Origin: Candidatus Accumulibacter cognatus
GTDB taxonomy: Bacteria > Pseudomonadota > Gammaproteobacteria > Burkholderiales > Rhodocyclaceae
Direction of reading: 5' to 3'
Length of the DNA: 64,000 nucleotides
NCBI GenBank assembly: GCA_013414765.1
Contig: CP058708.1
Span: 553,553-617,552, forward strand
Both the position numbers and the translations under genes were made by a program. This document shows positions 1-10,496 of the stretch, piece by piece. The stretch's first letter is position 1, and every line of letters starts with the position of its first letter. A model generated the notes under the pieces. That model was not told the origin of the DNA. It worked only from the letters and a program-made list of their open reading frames with translations, and did not search any database.

Positions 1-929
1 AGTTGCGCATAGTGGCGCAAAGCCTTTTCCGCCCATTCGAGGGGATCGCCCGAATCGTGGCGAAGGCCGTCGAACAGCTTGGCAAAGTACAGATCGAAAT
101 CGGCGAGAAAGGCATCCATGCCGACCACGTCGGTCAGTGCGATGCCGAGATCACCGCGATACTCCTGCACCCAGGCCTCGAGCGCCGCTTTTTGAAAATC
201 GCGCAGACGAAAGCCGAACGCCTGGTAAGCCTGCAGGTACTCGTGCGCCATCGTGCCGATCGGCGTCAGCCCCAGCTTCTTCGCAAGGTAGACGTTGGAA
301 GTGCCGCGAAAATGCTCCGGCACCTCGCTGGCCAGCGTGCGCACGACTTCCTCGTGCCAGGCAGCGGAATAGCGCCGGCGCAGGCCGAAGTCGAAGAAGA
401 TGAAAGGCTCGGTCGCCGACAGCAGCGCCTGCCGCTCCGATTTCAGGAATCCGACCTTTGCCTGCAGCCGTTCGCGCGCCACGGCAAGGATCGAGGCATC
501 GGTCGATAGCCGGCGAAAATAGAGCTCATTGACCATGTAGAGCACAAAAATCTCGAATGCCATGACATGCACCAGGGGACCGCTGGCGATGACCCGCAGA
601 TGCTCGCCGTCGGCGCGCGTGCTGATGAAGCGGCGCTGGAAGCGAAAAACCGAGAGGAAATCGACGAAGTCGCTCTTGATGAAGCGCAGGCTGCGCAGAT
701 ACGCGAGTTCATCGTCGCTGAAGGTCAGGGTACACAAGTGGTCGAGTTCGGCATCGACGTCGGCCTTGAGCTCCGCCAGTGGATAGACCGGCCGGTTCCG
801 GCAGAAAAAGGCGTATTCGGCCTGCGCTCCCGGGTGGCTGTGCAGCAGCGCCTGCCACATCGTGAACTTGTAGAGATCGTTCTCCAGCAGGCTGCGAACG
901 ACGGGGGGATGAATTTTCTGCCAGGTCAT
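1..929 (-). CDS. pncB: nicotinate phosphoribosyltransferase, 3' end missing
   Basis: Converts nicotinate, PRPP and ATP to nicotinate mononucleotide in the Preiss-Handler route of NAD salvage (cytosolic). The reading frame is open from the ATG at 929 to the window edge, about 309 codons, so roughly the last quarter is outside. Recognisable PncB blocks are the N-terminal [12 protein letters not shown], then [12 protein letters not shown], which carries the histidine that is phosphorylated in this family, and [15 protein letters not shown] near the edge. The start is supported by an AAGGAGAG Shine-Dalgarno about 5 bases upstream. A palindrome lies about 60 bases upstream of the start and may be an operator. 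The family call is firm; the lost end cannot be judged. Confidence 0.93.
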   Translation of the reverse strand, partial: MTWQKIHPPVVRSLLENDLYKFTMWQALLHSHPGAQAEYAFFCRNRPVYPLAELKADVDAELDHLCTLTFSDDELAYLRSLRFIKSDFVDFLSVFRFQRRFISTRADGEHLRVIASGPLVHVMAFEIFVLYMVNELYFRRLSTDASILAVARERLQAKVGFLKSERQALLSATEPFIFFDFGLRRRYSAAWHEEVVRTLASEVPEHFRGTSNVYLAKKLGLTPIGTMAHEYLQAYQAFGFRLRDFQKAALEAWVQEYRGDLGIALTDVVGMDAFLADFDLYFAKLFDGLRHDSGDPLEWAEKALRHYAQ

Positions 930-990
930 GCTCACTCTCCTTTTCGGCAACGCCGACCAGCCGGCGCATGAACACACTGTAGACTACTTC

Positions 991-1005
991 GTTGCATTTT
1001 GCAAC
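991..1005. promoter_or_regulatory. palindrome upstream of pncB, possible operator
   Basis: GTTGCA-TTT-TGCAAC is a perfect inverted repeat with 6-base arms, 62 bases upstream of the pncB start codon. It sits in an AT-rich stretch of a G+C-rich window, where a promoter would be expected. A role as the site of a repressor of NAD salvage is inference; I do not recognise the regulator. Confidence 0.35.
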
Positions 1006-1055
1006 TAACAGACAAAAATATTTTCTCTGCTCATTCCCTCCTTATGAGGGTAACG

Positions 1056-1334
1056 TCAGTTCGGGATAAGTTTGGTGAAGGGTGAGAGCCGGCGGAAGTC
1101 CTGAAGTGATAGTCCGGGTTTGTCGGGCATGAAGCAATAGGCGATGGGGCCGGCCAGCAAGTTGACGGCGAAATGGAGGGGCGAGCGATGGCGGGTGCAC
1201 TCGATCTGATCGAGGTCTTTCAGTTCGTCGATGACGGTTTCCACGAGGACTCGTTGCCGCCGCATGGCCGGGTCAAAGGGATCGAGGGCGACGGACTTCC
1301 CATTTTTTCGGATCACCCGTATTCCGGGGGTGCT
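1056..1334 (-). pseudogene. IS982-family transposase, C-terminal remnant
   Basis: The frame encodes the C-terminal part of an IS982-type DDE transposase: an ETVIDELKDLDQIE segment holding the last acidic residue, then RHRSPLHFAVNLLAGPIAY, then a PDKPGL tail. It is cut off upstream by a TAG at about 1335-1337. The catalytic N-terminal two thirds is absent, so this is a relic rather than an active insertion sequence. I could not define terminal inverted repeats. It lies between pncB and a dispersed repeat, marking a small graveyard region. Confidence 0.75.
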
Positions 1335-1401
1335 CTATCGAAACTGAGCGGCATACAATACGCTTTTCGGCGCCTATCGCCGGGAGGTCTGGATGCTCGC
1401 T

Positions 1402-1666
1402 AACGGTCATGACTTTTTCAGACAACCTCGATCATGGAAGTCATGACCGTTTCCCTCCCTTGCAGGGCGCATTCCGGCTTGCACGCCGGAATCGTGCGAT
1501 GGGCGCAGAGCATGCTCAGCGAATTCCCCATCTCACCCTCCGACCCCACCCACGGCCCGCGCTGCATCGCGGGCCGGCGGCGTGGAGCGGTGCTCCGCGA
1601 AGCCCCGCCTGCGCCCCCGCGAGTGAGGAGAGGAGATTCATGCGTCGCTGACGCGACTTTGACATT
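1402..1666 (+). repeat. dispersed palindrome-headed repeat, copy A
   Basis: The first of three copies in the window (others at 51064-51341 on plus and 36092-36285 on minus). The head is an inverted repeat with 14-base arms, AACGGTCATGACTT and AAGTCATGACCGTT, separated by about 22 bases. Each arm contains the self-complementary octamer GTCATGAC. A G+C-rich body follows, including the shared blocks CACGGCCCGCGCTGCATCGC and GGAGAGGAGATTC, and it ends near GACGCGACTTTGACATT. No convincing protein is encoded. From this copy to the next gene at 1879 I see nothing further. Confidence 0.8.
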
Positions 1667-1878
1667 CATCCCCGACGATGCGGAAGCCGCCGGGGCCGGA
1701 TACAGCGGCCCGCCGGCATGACGAGAGGACGTGACATGACGAGTGCTTTAGCGCGGCTAGCGCGGGGCGGTTTGCGAGGTGGGACACCGCGGACATCGGT
1801 TCCCCTTTTCCGCGCGTGCCCCAACTGTCCCCAGCGGGTGCCGGCGCGCCCCTGCCGCGGCTTCGCCGGCGGCCGCTG

Positions 1879-3507
1879 ATGGCGAGCCTGTCGGTTCCAC
1901 CTACCCTTCGGCAACGCCGCCCGGCGCTCTATGCCGTCCTTGCCCTGCTGGCGCTTGTCCTCGCCGTCGGTGCCTACCGCTACTGGCACAAGGTGCCTCG
2001 CTACAAGGGCGTATCGCGCCTGCAGGTCGACCTGCGGCAACCGGAAATGCTGCTCGCCACCAGCCATCTCGCCAGCGTACCGAAGGATGTTGCGGCGGCT
2101 CCGCTGCTGTCCGGTCTGGTGGACGAACAGCTGGTCTTTCACTATGAGGAGGATGAGGCGAGGCTATCGCTCGAGGGCAGCCTGCGTCGTCTCGCCTACG
2201 AGCACAAAGTCGCCATCGAGGACCGTTTTCTCGCGCTCCTGCTGGCGGGACCTGCGGAGATCGGGATATGGCGTTCGGGCAGGGGACGCCCCGAGCACTT
2301 CGTCGCCAGGCTGGAGCGTGGCCTGCTCGCCCGGCTGAGCGAAGCGTTTGCCCGGATTGCGCTGGACGATCGCCAGCTCAAGCTGGTCGGCAAGTTTTCC
2401 GTAGCGGGCGACGAGATCAGCCTGTATGCGCTCGATTATGGCGGTGGTCGCCAGTTGGCCTTTGCCGGACGCGGCGACCACTGGGTCTTTCTTTCCGATC
2501 CGGCACTGGCTCTCGACGGCGATGGCGCGTTGACCGGCGATGCCGAGGCGGTTCTCGGCGAGCTGCTGCACGGCGCCCACCCCTGGCAGTCGAAGCTGCC
2601 CGTCTCGACGACGGCACAGCATTCCTTCGTGATCGGTCCGCAGGCCCTGACCCTGGGCTACGCGCACTTCCTGCCGGCGCTCGCCGGGCTGCGCCTCGAC
2701 TACGTCGATGGCGGCTGGCATGCCAACCTGCGCTTGCTCCCGACGAACACCAGCGCCGCTCATGACACCGCCGGCATCTGGCGGGCGGTGCCGCTCGGCG
2801 CCGCCTTGTGTACCGCCCTGCCGGTCGATTGGCCGGCTACCGCGGAGCCGCTGGCGGCGCTGCTCGGCAAGGACGCCGCGCTGCCGATCACCCTCGCGGC
2901 CCTGGACCCGATCGCCGCGGTCTGCTGGTTTGCCGGCTCCCGCCTCTCGGCGCCGCTCTTCGTCGCACGGGCGGCGGCTGTCTTACCGCCCGATGCCGGA
3001 CAGTTGCTGGCCCGCCTCGCGGAGAAATCCTGGGCTGCCAAGGGCATCAAGGCCTCGGGCAAGGATGGCGAAAGCCAGATTCACGCCGTCACCGTGGCGT
3101 CGCGTCACGGCATTCGTCCGCCCGACGGCGGCGCGCGCGCCTTCGAACCCGCGCTGGCCTGGCGCGGTGGGCTGATCTTGTTTTCTCCCGACCGTCGCCA
3201 GGTCGACGCGGCGCTGGATGTCGCTGGCAAGCGGGCGGCGGCACTCGGCGACGAGCCCGGCCTGCACGGCCCAGGATGGCTGGTCTTCGACCCGCCGCAA
3301 CTCGCCCGGCTACTGCGTTCGGAAGTACAGGAAGTGCTGCCGGCGGATGAGGAATCATTCTTTCGTGAGGTCGCCCGGAGCCGCCTCTGGCCACGCCTCG
3401 AGGCCTGGGGAAAACAGCACCAGGCGCTTGTCGCCGTTCCGGGGGCCACCGTCAGGGATGGCTTCGTCACGCTGGACATCAGACCGCTGCAGGAGATCGC
3501 CCGCTGA
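1879..3507 (+). CDS. DUF2138 (YfaA-like) membrane-anchored protein
   Basis: First gene of the yfa/mag-type operon. About 542 residues: a short basic N-terminus, one transmembrane anchor (YAVLALLALVLAVGAYRYW) and a large periplasmic region, matching the layout of E. coli YfaA and its DUF2138 relatives. The start is uncertain. An in-frame GTG at 1816 would add 21 residues unlike a protein N-terminus, so the ATG at 1879 directly before the hydrophobic segment is preferred, although neither has a strong ribosome site. The stop overlaps the next start by one base. Biochemical function is unknown; association with the macroglobulin is inferred from the conserved operon. Confidence 0.75.
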   Translation: MASLSVPPTLRQRRPALYAVLALLALVLAVGAYRYWHKVPRYKGVSRLQVDLRQPEMLLATSHLASVPKDVAAAPLLSGLVDEQLVFHYEEDEARLSLEGSLRRLAYEHKVAIEDRFLALLLAGPAEIGIWRSGRGRPEHFVARLERGLLARLSEAFARIALDDRQLKLVGKFSVAGDEISLYALDYGGGRQLAFAGRGDHWVFLSDPALALDGDGALTGDAEAVLGELLHGAHPWQSKLPVSTTAQHSFVIGPQALTLGYAHFLPALAGLRLDYVDGGWHANLRLLPTNTSAAHDTAGIWRAVPLGAALCTALPVDWPATAEPLAALLGKDAALPITLAALDPIAAVCWFAGSRLSAPLFVARAAAVLPPDAGQLLARLAEKSWAAKGIKASGKDGESQIHAVTVASRHGIRPPDGGARAFEPALAWRGGLILFSPDRRQVDAALDVAGKRAAALGDEPGLHGPGWLVFDPPQLARLLRSEVQEVLPADEESFFREVARSRLWPRLEAWGKQHQALVAVPGATVRDGFVTLDIRPLQEIAR

Positions 3508-4226
3508 TGAACCGCCGGCGATTCGTCACCGCCCTCGGGGGGATCATCCTCGGCAGCGCCTGGCGACCAGCGGCAGCACTCACCACGGAGTCTTCGACAG
3601 CACCCGTCGCCGGCGCGCTCGACGGTACACAATCCGACCGCTTTCGCGCCTGGATGGCGTTGATCGTCGCCGACCAGATTCGCCGTGGCCCGTCGCCGCG
3701 CTGGTTTCATCGCGACTGCGCGGGCCTTGCCCGTTTCGCCGTTGGCGAAGCGCTGCGCCCGCACGACGCACCGTGGCGCCGGGCCAACGGTTTCACCGGC
3801 CGTCTGCCGCCGGAAGTGGACCTGCGCCCGGAACAGGCGGCCCTGCTCAACGGCTGGACGACGCTGACGGGGGACCAACAGGCGTTCGTCACCGCCCTGG
3901 CGCTGGTGCAGAAGAACAGCCGCTGGCTCGGCCGCGAAAGCGCCATGAGCAAGCCTGGCGATCTGCTGTTTTTTGATCAGGGCGATGATCAGCACCTGAT
4001 GATCTGGATGGGTAGCTGGATCGCCTATCACACCGGCCAGCCGCCTGCCGCCGCAGCGGCGCAAGGTGCCGGCAGGCGTCGGCGACCTTCCGAGATGGTC
4101 GATGACAACGGCCTGCGTGCTGTCACGCCGGCCCAATTGCTGCAATGGAAGGACACACGGTGGCGACCACGCGACGACAACCCGAATTTCGCCGGCTTCT
4201 ATCGCCTGGCCTTCTTGTCACGCTGA
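3507..4226 (+). CDS. DUF1175 (YfaT-like) predicted periplasmic cysteine hydrolase
   Basis: 239 residues. The N-terminus has RRRFVTALGG followed by a hydrophobic stretch, a Tat- or Sec-like signal. The core shows an NlpC/P60-like arrangement: HRDCAGLARFAV with Cys71, then GDLLFFDQGDDQHLMIWMG with His163, then a YHTG turn. DUF1175 is a standard member of the yfaATSQP operon. Cysteine-peptidase or amidase activity is inference from these motifs, not demonstrated. The ATG overlaps the preceding TGA, and the 3' end overlaps the macroglobulin gene by 82 bases, which implies coupled translation. Confidence 0.75.
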   Translation: MNRRRFVTALGGIILGSAWRPAAALTTESSTAPVAGALDGTQSDRFRAWMALIVADQIRRGPSPRWFHRDCAGLARFAVGEALRPHDAPWRRANGFTGRLPPEVDLRPEQAALLNGWTTLTGDQQAFVTALALVQKNSRWLGRESAMSKPGDLLFFDQGDDQHLMIWMGSWIAYHTGQPPAAAAAQGAGRRRRPSEMVDDNGLRAVTPAQLLQWKDTRWRPRDDNPNFAGFYRLAFLSR

Positions 4227-7200
4227 TCCTGGCGCTGCTCGGCATCGCCGGAGCCGGCACGGCCGGCGAGATGGCGGCCGAAAACTCGAACTATCGCCCC
4301 GCCACTGGCGAGGAGTTCTTCCTGCTTGCCGAGACCAGTTACGCTTCCGACGAACAAGCCTCGGTACGGTTGGAAATCCAGCGCGACTCGGCCGAACTCG
4401 AGGAGTACGGCGGCGTCGACATCGCCATTTATCGCGTCCCCGATCCGCTCGCCTTCCTGCGCGCCCAGAGCAACCTGCACCGCGTCAAGGTGCCGGCCAA
4501 GCCGCAGCCCGAGGGCATGGCCAACATGCTGAAGCTTTCCTGGGACAAGATCTGGGCCAACAGCCGCTTCGCATGGAAGCGCCTGTTCTCGCCGGCGGCC
4601 CGGCTGGCGACGACCGCAGCGGCTCCCGATCTGAAGACGCCGAAACAGATCCTGACGCCGACCCGCCTGCGCCACCCGCCAGCCTACGCGCCCCTGCCGG
4701 GCCTGACGCTGGCTGACCGCTTCCGCTACCCGGTGCATCGCGCCAAGCCCATCGTTCCGCCTGCCGACCTCAAACTGGCCGGTAGCAGCAGCGAGTTCCT
4801 GCCCAATAACGAGGGCAATGTCCGGGTTCCCCTCGGCCAGCGGGCACCCGGCCTGTATCTGGTCGAAGCCTCGGTCGGCAAGCACCGGGCCGTGACGCTG
4901 GTTTTCGTCTCCGACAGCGTTGCCGTGACCAAGAACGCCGCCACGGAGATGCTGGTGTGGACCGCCCGGCGCAAGGATGGCGTCGCCGTCGCCGACGCCG
5001 ATGTCGTCTGGAGCGATGGTGTCGGCGTCCTGAAGAGTGGCAGGACCGCTGCCGACGGAGTCGTCCGCCTGCCCGCCAGCAGCCCCGAAACCAGTTATGT
5101 CTACGGTCAGGATCCGGCGGGCGGGGTCTTCATCTCGGAAAACTTCTACCACGACAGCGAGATTTACAACGCCAAGATCTATGCCGTCACCGACCGCCCG
5201 CTCTACCGTCCGGGCGATCTTGTCCAGGTCAAGTTCCTCGGCCGTGAATTCCGGAGCGCCCGTCGCTCGGAACCGGTCGCCAGCGGCGAGCTCAGCGTCA
5301 CTGTCGTCGACCCGGCGGGGACCGAAGTCCTCACCCGCAAAATGCGCTATGACTCGGCGAAGGGCGGCGAGACGGACTTCCGCCTGCCGGCGGCGGCACA
5401 GGCTGGCGGCTGGGAACTCGTCTTCACCAGGGGCGAAGACAGCTACGGCGCCGCCTTCCGGGTCGCCGACTACGTCAAGCCGCACTTCGAGATCGACGTC
5501 GTCGTCGACAAGAGCGAATTCAAGACGCGCGAAGCGGTCACCGGGCGCATCCGCCTGAGCTATCCCGACGGCAAACCGGTGGCCGGCGCGCTGGTACGTC
5601 TGACGGCGCGGGCGCAACCGCTGACCATGGTCGAGGGCGAGCTGCGCTATGGCGGACAGTTCCCGGTGGCCATCAAGGCCGACGAACTGAAGACCGGCAG
5701 CGACGGTTTGGCGGCCTTCAGCCTGCCGCCGGCCGACGATCCTGCCCGCTACATCCTGAGCCTGCTGGCCCAGGACGGTGCCGCCTACCGCGTCCGCACG
5801 ACCAAGGAAATCCTCATCGAGCGCGGCGCCACGCTGTGGCACTTGAGCGCCCCCGCCTATTTCTCGCGTCCCGGCGAGAGCGTCGATTTCCGCTACACGC
5901 CGCAGGGCAACGCCAGTCCGGCCAGCCGGCCGACGCGCTGGGAGATTCTCCGTCTCGAGGACAGGCAGCGGCGCGACGGCGTACTGGCCGAAGGTGACAG
6001 CGCCCGACTCGCCTTCCCCGAGCCCGGTTCCTACACCGTCAGTCTGCGTGACGCCAGGGGCAACCTGCTGGCGGCGACCAGCCACTGGGTTTCCGGCGAG
6101 GGCATGAAGGCGATTCCCGGCAGCGTCGAGATCGTCTTCGACAAGGAGCATTACCAGGCCGGAGAGACGGCGCACGCGCTGATCACCTTCCCACAAGCGG
6201 TCGGCGATGCGCTGCTGACCCTCGAGCGCGACCAGGTCGAGGCGCACGCGCTGCTCAGCGGCAAAGCCGCCTGGCTCGGCGTCAGCCAGGTGGCGCCGGC
6301 GCAATGGCGGGCGGACATCCCGGTCCGGGAAGAATACGGCCCGAATGTCACCTTTTCCGTCCTCTACCTGGCCAACGGCGACTACGTCTTCCAGAACAAG
6401 GGGCTGCGCGTCGCCGTGCCGGCCGTCGACGTCGCCATCCGCAGCCCCCGCGAACGCTATGCGCCGGGAGAAACCGTCACGCTCGAACTGGAAACCCGCG
6501 TCGGCGGACGGCCCACGCCGGCACTGGTCAATCTCGGCGTCGTCGACGAAATGATCTACGTGCTGCAACCGGAAATCGCCCCCAGCATCGGCAACTTCTT
6601 CTATCACCCCCGCCGCAACAACGTGCGCACCACCGTCAGCCTGTCGTTCATCGGCTACGACCTGGCGCGAATGCCCGGCAAGGGCAGCGCGCCGGTTCGC
6701 CGCTCACCGTCGGAACGCGGCGTCAAGGTACTCGAGCGCCCGCGCCGCGACGATACCGACACCGCCGGCTGGTGGCCCAGCCTGATGACCGGTCAGGACG
6801 GCAAGGTCAGCGTCAGCTTCCGCATGCCCGACGCGCTGACCCGCTGGCGCATCACGGCGCGCGCGATCACCGCCGCCGGCGTGGTCGGCCAGCAGACGCG
6901 GCATATCGAGTCGCACAAGGACTTCTACGCCAAATGGACCGGCCCGGCGAACTTCCGTCTCGGTGACCGGCCGGCCGCCACCATCGTCGCCTTCAACCAG
7001 ACCGGCGCCGCTGCCAAGGTACAACTCGCCGCCAACGGTGGCGGCCTGGCCGTCCGCCGGGAGATCGAATTGCAACCGGGGGCAAACAACATCCCGCTGC
7101 CGATGGACAAACCCGTTTCGGGCGATGTGGCGATCAGCCTCGCCCAGGCTGGCAAGGAAATCGACAGCCTGCGTCAGGCGATCAGCGTGTTGCCCGTCGG

Positions 7201-8803
7201 CTGGCTCTCGGAGCGCAGCCAGTCGCTCGATCTGCGGGAGGCCGAAACGCGCCTCGCGCTGCCGGCCGATGCGCGCGACCTCAGGGTCAGCCTGGCGCAG
7301 GGGAGTGCCGGACAGTTTGCCCGCATCGCCGAGGATCTCCTGGAATTCCCCTGGGGTTGCGTCGAGCAGACCGCCAGCCGCCTGCTGCCGCTCAGCTTCG
7401 CCTATCGCGGCCTGCCCGCCGATGCGCCGCGTCTGCGCGAGATTTCCCAGGCGCTCGCCACGCAGCGCCTGCGTCTGGTGCAGATGGCCGGGCCGGAGGC
7501 GGTCTTCGGCTGGTGGGGGCCGGCAACCACCGACAGCGGCTGGCTCACCGCCTACGCCTACTACGCCGACTGGCACGCCGCGCGCGCGCTCGGCCTGACG
7601 CTGCCGGCGACGCACTGGCGGCAGAGCCTCGAAGCCTACCGCAAGCACGCGGTCAAGGAGCCCTTGCCCCTGCGCGTGCTGGCGGTCTGGTTCATGGCGG
7701 AAATGGAGCTGCCGGTCCGCACCCTGGTCGAGGGTCTGCTCCTCGAAGCCGCGGCACTGCCCGCCGTCAAGCCCGTCAGTCCCGGTCGCAACAGCCTCTG
7801 GTTGAGCAACACGGCCGCCGCCGATGGCCTGAGCCTGGTCCTGATCGGCCAGATGGCTCGCCAGCAGCAGATCGCCGTGGCGCCCGAAACGGCTCAGGCG
7901 ATCGATGCCGCGCGCGAATCCCTGCGCGCCCAGCCGGAAGCGCTGGGCCAGGCGCTGCTGGCCATGGAAGACAAGGGCGTCGCCAAGGAAGACGCGGCGC
8001 GCTGGCTGGCGACGCTCGGCCCGGGCGCCGCCACGTTCGATCGTGCCCTGGCGCTGGCCTGGTGGAACAAGGCCCTCGGCGGCAGCGCGCCGGCCGAAAG
8101 CGGGGCGCCGGGCCTTGCCGGCAACTGGCAGCGGCAGGGCGGCCCGCTCGGTGCACCGACCTGGCGGTGGACCGACAAGACGCTACCCAAGGTCATCTCC
8201 CTGGCCGGCCCAGCGCCGGCACCGCTGACCGCCTTCGTCCGTTACCGCTCGGCCGAGCCGGAAAAGGGCACGCTGCCGGTCAAGATCGAACGGCGCCTCT
8301 ATCGCCTCGTCGCCGCTCCGGCGATCAAGGCGGACCCGGCAGCCGCCAGCCCGTCCGGCGAGCGGGGCCCGGCCAGCGCCTCGCTGGCCGGTGAAGCGGT
8401 CGAGTTCCGGGCAGAAGCCGCGAGCGACGGCGATCTGCGCGCCAACGACCTCTATCTCGAAGAGGTCCGGCTCAGTCCCGCGGCCGGCCAAACGCCGCGC
8501 TACGGCCTGATCGAGGTGCCGCTGCCGCCGGGTGCCGATGTCGAACGCGGAACCTGGGGTATCCGCGTGCGTGGGCTCGATGGCGACGCCGTCGTGCCGA
8601 TGGAGAAGGCGCGCTATCAGCCGGGCGAACTGTCCTACGCCGTGCCCGTCGACCAGCTTGCCGACAGCCGGGTTTTCCGTCACCTGCTGCGTTTCGGCAG
8701 CCGCGGCAGCTTCGTCGTGCCGCCGGCGCGCTTCCAGCGCATGTATCAGCCGGAGGAGAAGGCTTTCGAGGCGGTGGCGGAACGGCGCCTGCAGGTGAAG
8801 TGA
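4145..8803 (+). CDS. yfaS: bacterial alpha-2-macroglobulin, YfaS/MagD type, with thioester motif
   Basis: 1552 residues, exported. After a short leader, the hydrophobic segment [20 protein letters not shown] acts as a signal peptide without a lipobox. MG-type beta domains follow, including a [19 protein letters not shown] block typical of macroglobulins, then the A2M domain with [29 protein letters not shown] thioester motif (Cys1072, Gln1075) opens the alpha/alpha-barrel thioester domain, and C-terminal receptor-like domains close the protein. Macroglobulins trap proteases; P. aeruginosa MagD sits at the inner membrane in a complex with co-encoded partners. The start could also be the GTG at 4160. 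The thioester is notable because I recall this operon-linked class often lacks it. Confidence 0.9.
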   Translation: MEGHTVATTRRQPEFRRLLSPGLLVTLILALLGIAGAGTAGEMAAENSNYRPATGEEFFLLAETSYASDEQASVRLEIQRDSAELEEYGGVDIAIYRVPDPLAFLRAQSNLHRVKVPAKPQPEGMANMLKLSWDKIWANSRFAWKRLFSPAARLATTAAAPDLKTPKQILTPTRLRHPPAYAPLPGLTLADRFRYPVHRAKPIVPPADLKLAGSSSEFLPNNEGNVRVPLGQRAPGLYLVEASVGKHRAVTLVFVSDSVAVTKNAATEMLVWTARRKDGVAVADADVVWSDGVGVLKSGRTAADGVVRLPASSPETSYVYGQDPAGGVFISENFYHDSEIYNAKIYAVTDRPLYRPGDLVQVKFLGREFRSARRSEPVASGELSVTVVDPAGTEVLTRKMRYDSAKGGETDFRLPAAAQAGGWELVFTRGEDSYGAAFRVADYVKPHFEIDVVVDKSEFKTREAVTGRIRLSYPDGKPVAGALVRLTARAQPLTMVEGELRYGGQFPVAIKADELKTGSDGLAAFSLPPADDPARYILSLLAQDGAAYRVRTTKEILIERGATLWHLSAPAYFSRPGESVDFRYTPQGNASPASRPTRWEILRLEDRQRRDGVLAEGDSARLAFPEPGSYTVSLRDARGNLLAATSHWVSGEGMKAIPGSVEIVFDKEHYQAGETAHALITFPQAVGDALLTLERDQVEAHALLSGKAAWLGVSQVAPAQWRADIPVREEYGPNVTFSVLYLANGDYVFQNKGLRVAVPAVDVAIRSPRERYAPGETVTLELETRVGGRPTPALVNLGVVDEMIYVLQPEIAPSIGNFFYHPRRNNVRTTVSLSFIGYDLARMPGKGSAPVRRSPSERGVKVLERPRRDDTDTAGWWPSLMTGQDGKVSVSFRMPDALTRWRITARAITAAGVVGQQTRHIESHKDFYAKWTGPANFRLGDRPAATIVAFNQTGAAAKVQLAANGGGLAVRREIELQPGANNIPLPMDKPVSGDVAISLAQAGKEIDSLRQAISVLPVGWLSERSQSLDLREAETRLALPADARDLRVSLAQGSAGQFARIAEDLLEFPWGCVEQTASRLLPLSFAYRGLPADAPRLREISQALATQRLRLVQMAGPEAVFGWWGPATTDSGWLTAYAYYADWHAARALGLTLPATHWRQSLEAYRKHAVKEPLPLRVLAVWFMAEMELPVRTLVEGLLLEAAALPAVKPVSPGRNSLWLSNTAAADGLSLVLIGQMARQQQIAVAPETAQAIDAARESLRAQPEALGQALLAMEDKGVAKEDAARWLATLGPGAATFDRALALAWWNKALGGSAPAESGAPGLAGNWQRQGGPLGAPTWRWTDKTLPKVISLAGPAPAPLTAFVRYRSAEPEKGTLPVKIERRLYRLVAAPAIKADPAAASPSGERGPASASLAGEAVEFRAEAASDGDLRANDLYLEEVRLSPAAGQTPRYGLIEVPLPPGADVERGTWGIRVRGLDGDAVVPMEKARYQPGELSYAVPVDQLADSRVFRHLLRFGSRGSFVVPPARFQRMYQPEEKAFEAVAERRLQVK

Positions 8804-10491
8804 TGCGCGCCTCGCGGCCGTCACCCCGCCCATCGCCTGCCCGGCAGTTCCTTTGCTGCCTGGCAGCGGGCTTGTCCTTGGCGGCCGCCGAGGCCGCCGC
8901 CGGGCCGGCGGTCGAACTGGTTTTCGGCGATCCGCAAGCGCCTACGGCCTTGCGCGTCGCGGCGGCCGGCGGCGAGACGATGGCGGTGCCGGCCAACACA
9001 CCGCTCGGCAGCCTGTGGAAAGTGTTCATGCATGTCTACCTGAGCGCCAGCGCGCGCAGCGTCGGCGATTACCGCTGCACGGGTGGCGACCCCGGCGAGG
9101 AAGCGTATTGCTGCGCGCCCGGCGAAAGCATCGGCCGCGACGAGGCGCTGGCCAGGTCCTGCGGACTCTACTTCAAGCCGCGTCGGCTCGGCGTGTCGGC
9201 GGCGGCCTGGCGTGCGTGGTGGACGCGTCAGGCGCCAGGTGCGCCCGCCTGGTTGTTCGACCTCGACAAGCTGCAGCCGGCAACCGAGGTCTCCGTCGCC
9301 TCCCTGCTCGCCGCGTTCGCCGCGATCAACGGCGAGCATCGGCGGACGACGATGGCGGCGCTGCAGCGCGTCAGCCTCGAACCGCGCGCCCGCCCCCTGC
9401 TCTCGCATCTGGGCAACCGGCTGCGCGTCAAGACCTGGAGCTGGCACGACGGCAAGGGACGGCGAATCGGCGGCTTCGCCGGCTGGCTGAGCGACGGCAC
9501 GCCGCTGTGGTTGCGCGGCAGCGGCAGTAGCGCCCAGGTCATCGAGCAGACGGCGCCCTGGCTGGCTGGCTCGCTGCCGCAGCCGACACCGCCCGACGAA
9601 GACTGCGTTCGCGTCCGTTTCTTCAGCCGTTACCCGCTCTCCGAAGTCCTCGTCGACGGCCGTCCGGCAGCGGAAGGCCCGCTGCGCGGCCGCGTCGAAG
9701 CCCGCTTTGTTAACGCCCGGCGGCTGTTCTTCGCCAGCAGCGGCGAACTTGGCCTGAGCCGTCCCGGTGGCCGGCCAGTCATCACCGGCCGCGTCGGACT
9801 GAATGACTACGTCGCCCGCGTCGTCCAGCGCGAGGCCGGCGCGGAACCGCCGGCCGCCGCGCGCGCGCTGGCGGTGGCCGCGCGCACCTATCTCGTCCGG
9901 CACGCCGGACATGGCGGCGGTTGCTACGAGATCGAAGACGACAGCCGCACCCAGCGGGTTTCGCCGGCGCCGCCGGACAGCGCCAGCCTGCGCGTCGCCC
10001 AGTGGAGCGACGGCCTGGTCCTCGGCGGCGTTGCCGGTCGCTACCACCAGACCCGCAGTGCGCCGCAACAGCTTTCGTGGCAGGCGGCCGTTGCCGGCGC
10101 GGCCGAGGGCGCGCGCTGGGACCAGATCCTCGAGCACGCCTATGGCGGTGCCGGCTTCACTGTCGCCGGCGACGCCGATGCCGGCGAATGCCAGCCCCTG
10201 GCCCGCGCCGAAAACTGGCTGGCTGGCCGCCAGGCCGGCTGGAAGCGGCGGCTGGCCGGCGTCCCCGGTTTCGAGGCACCGGTGCCCTTGCCGCGCGTCT
10301 GCCGCCTCGAGCACGGTAACCCCTACGCCGACATCGAACGCGGCCGCATCTACGCGACCGGTATCGGCAGCACCAACGAACGGCTGACACTCGCTCACGA
10401 GTACCTGCATTTCGCGCTTGCCAACCATCCGCGCGGCCGCGACGAGGACTTCGTCGAAGAGACGGCGCGTTCGCTGCTCGGCACCCCTTGA
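8803..10491 (+). CDS. DUF2300 (YfaQ-like) envelope protein with SxxK, SpoIID-like and HExxH motifs
   Basis: 562 residues with a signal peptide ([19 protein letters not shown]). Three enzyme-like signatures are visible: GSLWKVF around Ser70-Lys73 with VKTW at Lys210, resembling the SxxK and KTG motifs of serine penicillin-recognising enzymes; a SpoIID-like segment near residues 330-380 ([20 protein letters not shown], then AVAARTYLV); and LAHEYLHFA at 532-536, an HExxH zinc-protease signature. The family is DUF2300. Activities are inference. The ATG overlaps the TGA of the macroglobulin gene; a GTG three bases upstream is possible. Confidence 0.8.
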   Translation: MRASRPSPRPSPARQFLCCLAAGLSLAAAEAAAGPAVELVFGDPQAPTALRVAAAGGETMAVPANTPLGSLWKVFMHVYLSASARSVGDYRCTGGDPGEEAYCCAPGESIGRDEALARSCGLYFKPRRLGVSAAAWRAWWTRQAPGAPAWLFDLDKLQPATEVSVASLLAAFAAINGEHRRTTMAALQRVSLEPRARPLLSHLGNRLRVKTWSWHDGKGRRIGGFAGWLSDGTPLWLRGSGSSAQVIEQTAPWLAGSLPQPTPPDEDCVRVRFFSRYPLSEVLVDGRPAAEGPLRGRVEARFVNARRLFFASSGELGLSRPGGRPVITGRVGLNDYVARVVQREAGAEPPAAARALAVAARTYLVRHAGHGGGCYEIEDDSRTQRVSPAPPDSASLRVAQWSDGLVLGGVAGRYHQTRSAPQQLSWQAAVAGAAEGARWDQILEHAYGGAGFTVAGDADAGECQPLARAENWLAGRQAGWKRRLAGVPGFEAPVPLPRVCRLEHGNPYADIERGRIYATGIGSTNERLTLAHEYLHFALANHPRGRDEDFVEETARSLLGTP

Positions 10492-10496
10492 TCGCG

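Noticed and set aside
443-975. Two short minus-strand frames (443-712 and 709-975) as genes
   Set aside because: They are frame-shifted readings of pncB, which is open from 929 to the window edge and has family motifs.
4199-6607. 802-codon open frame on the minus strand
   Set aside because: Antisense shadow of the macroglobulin gene; G+C-rich codon bias opens frame-shifted antisense frames, and the translation lacks family motifs.
8821-10428. 535-codon open frame on the minus strand
   Set aside because: Shadow of the DUF2300 gene, which has clear signal peptide and motifs on the plus strand.
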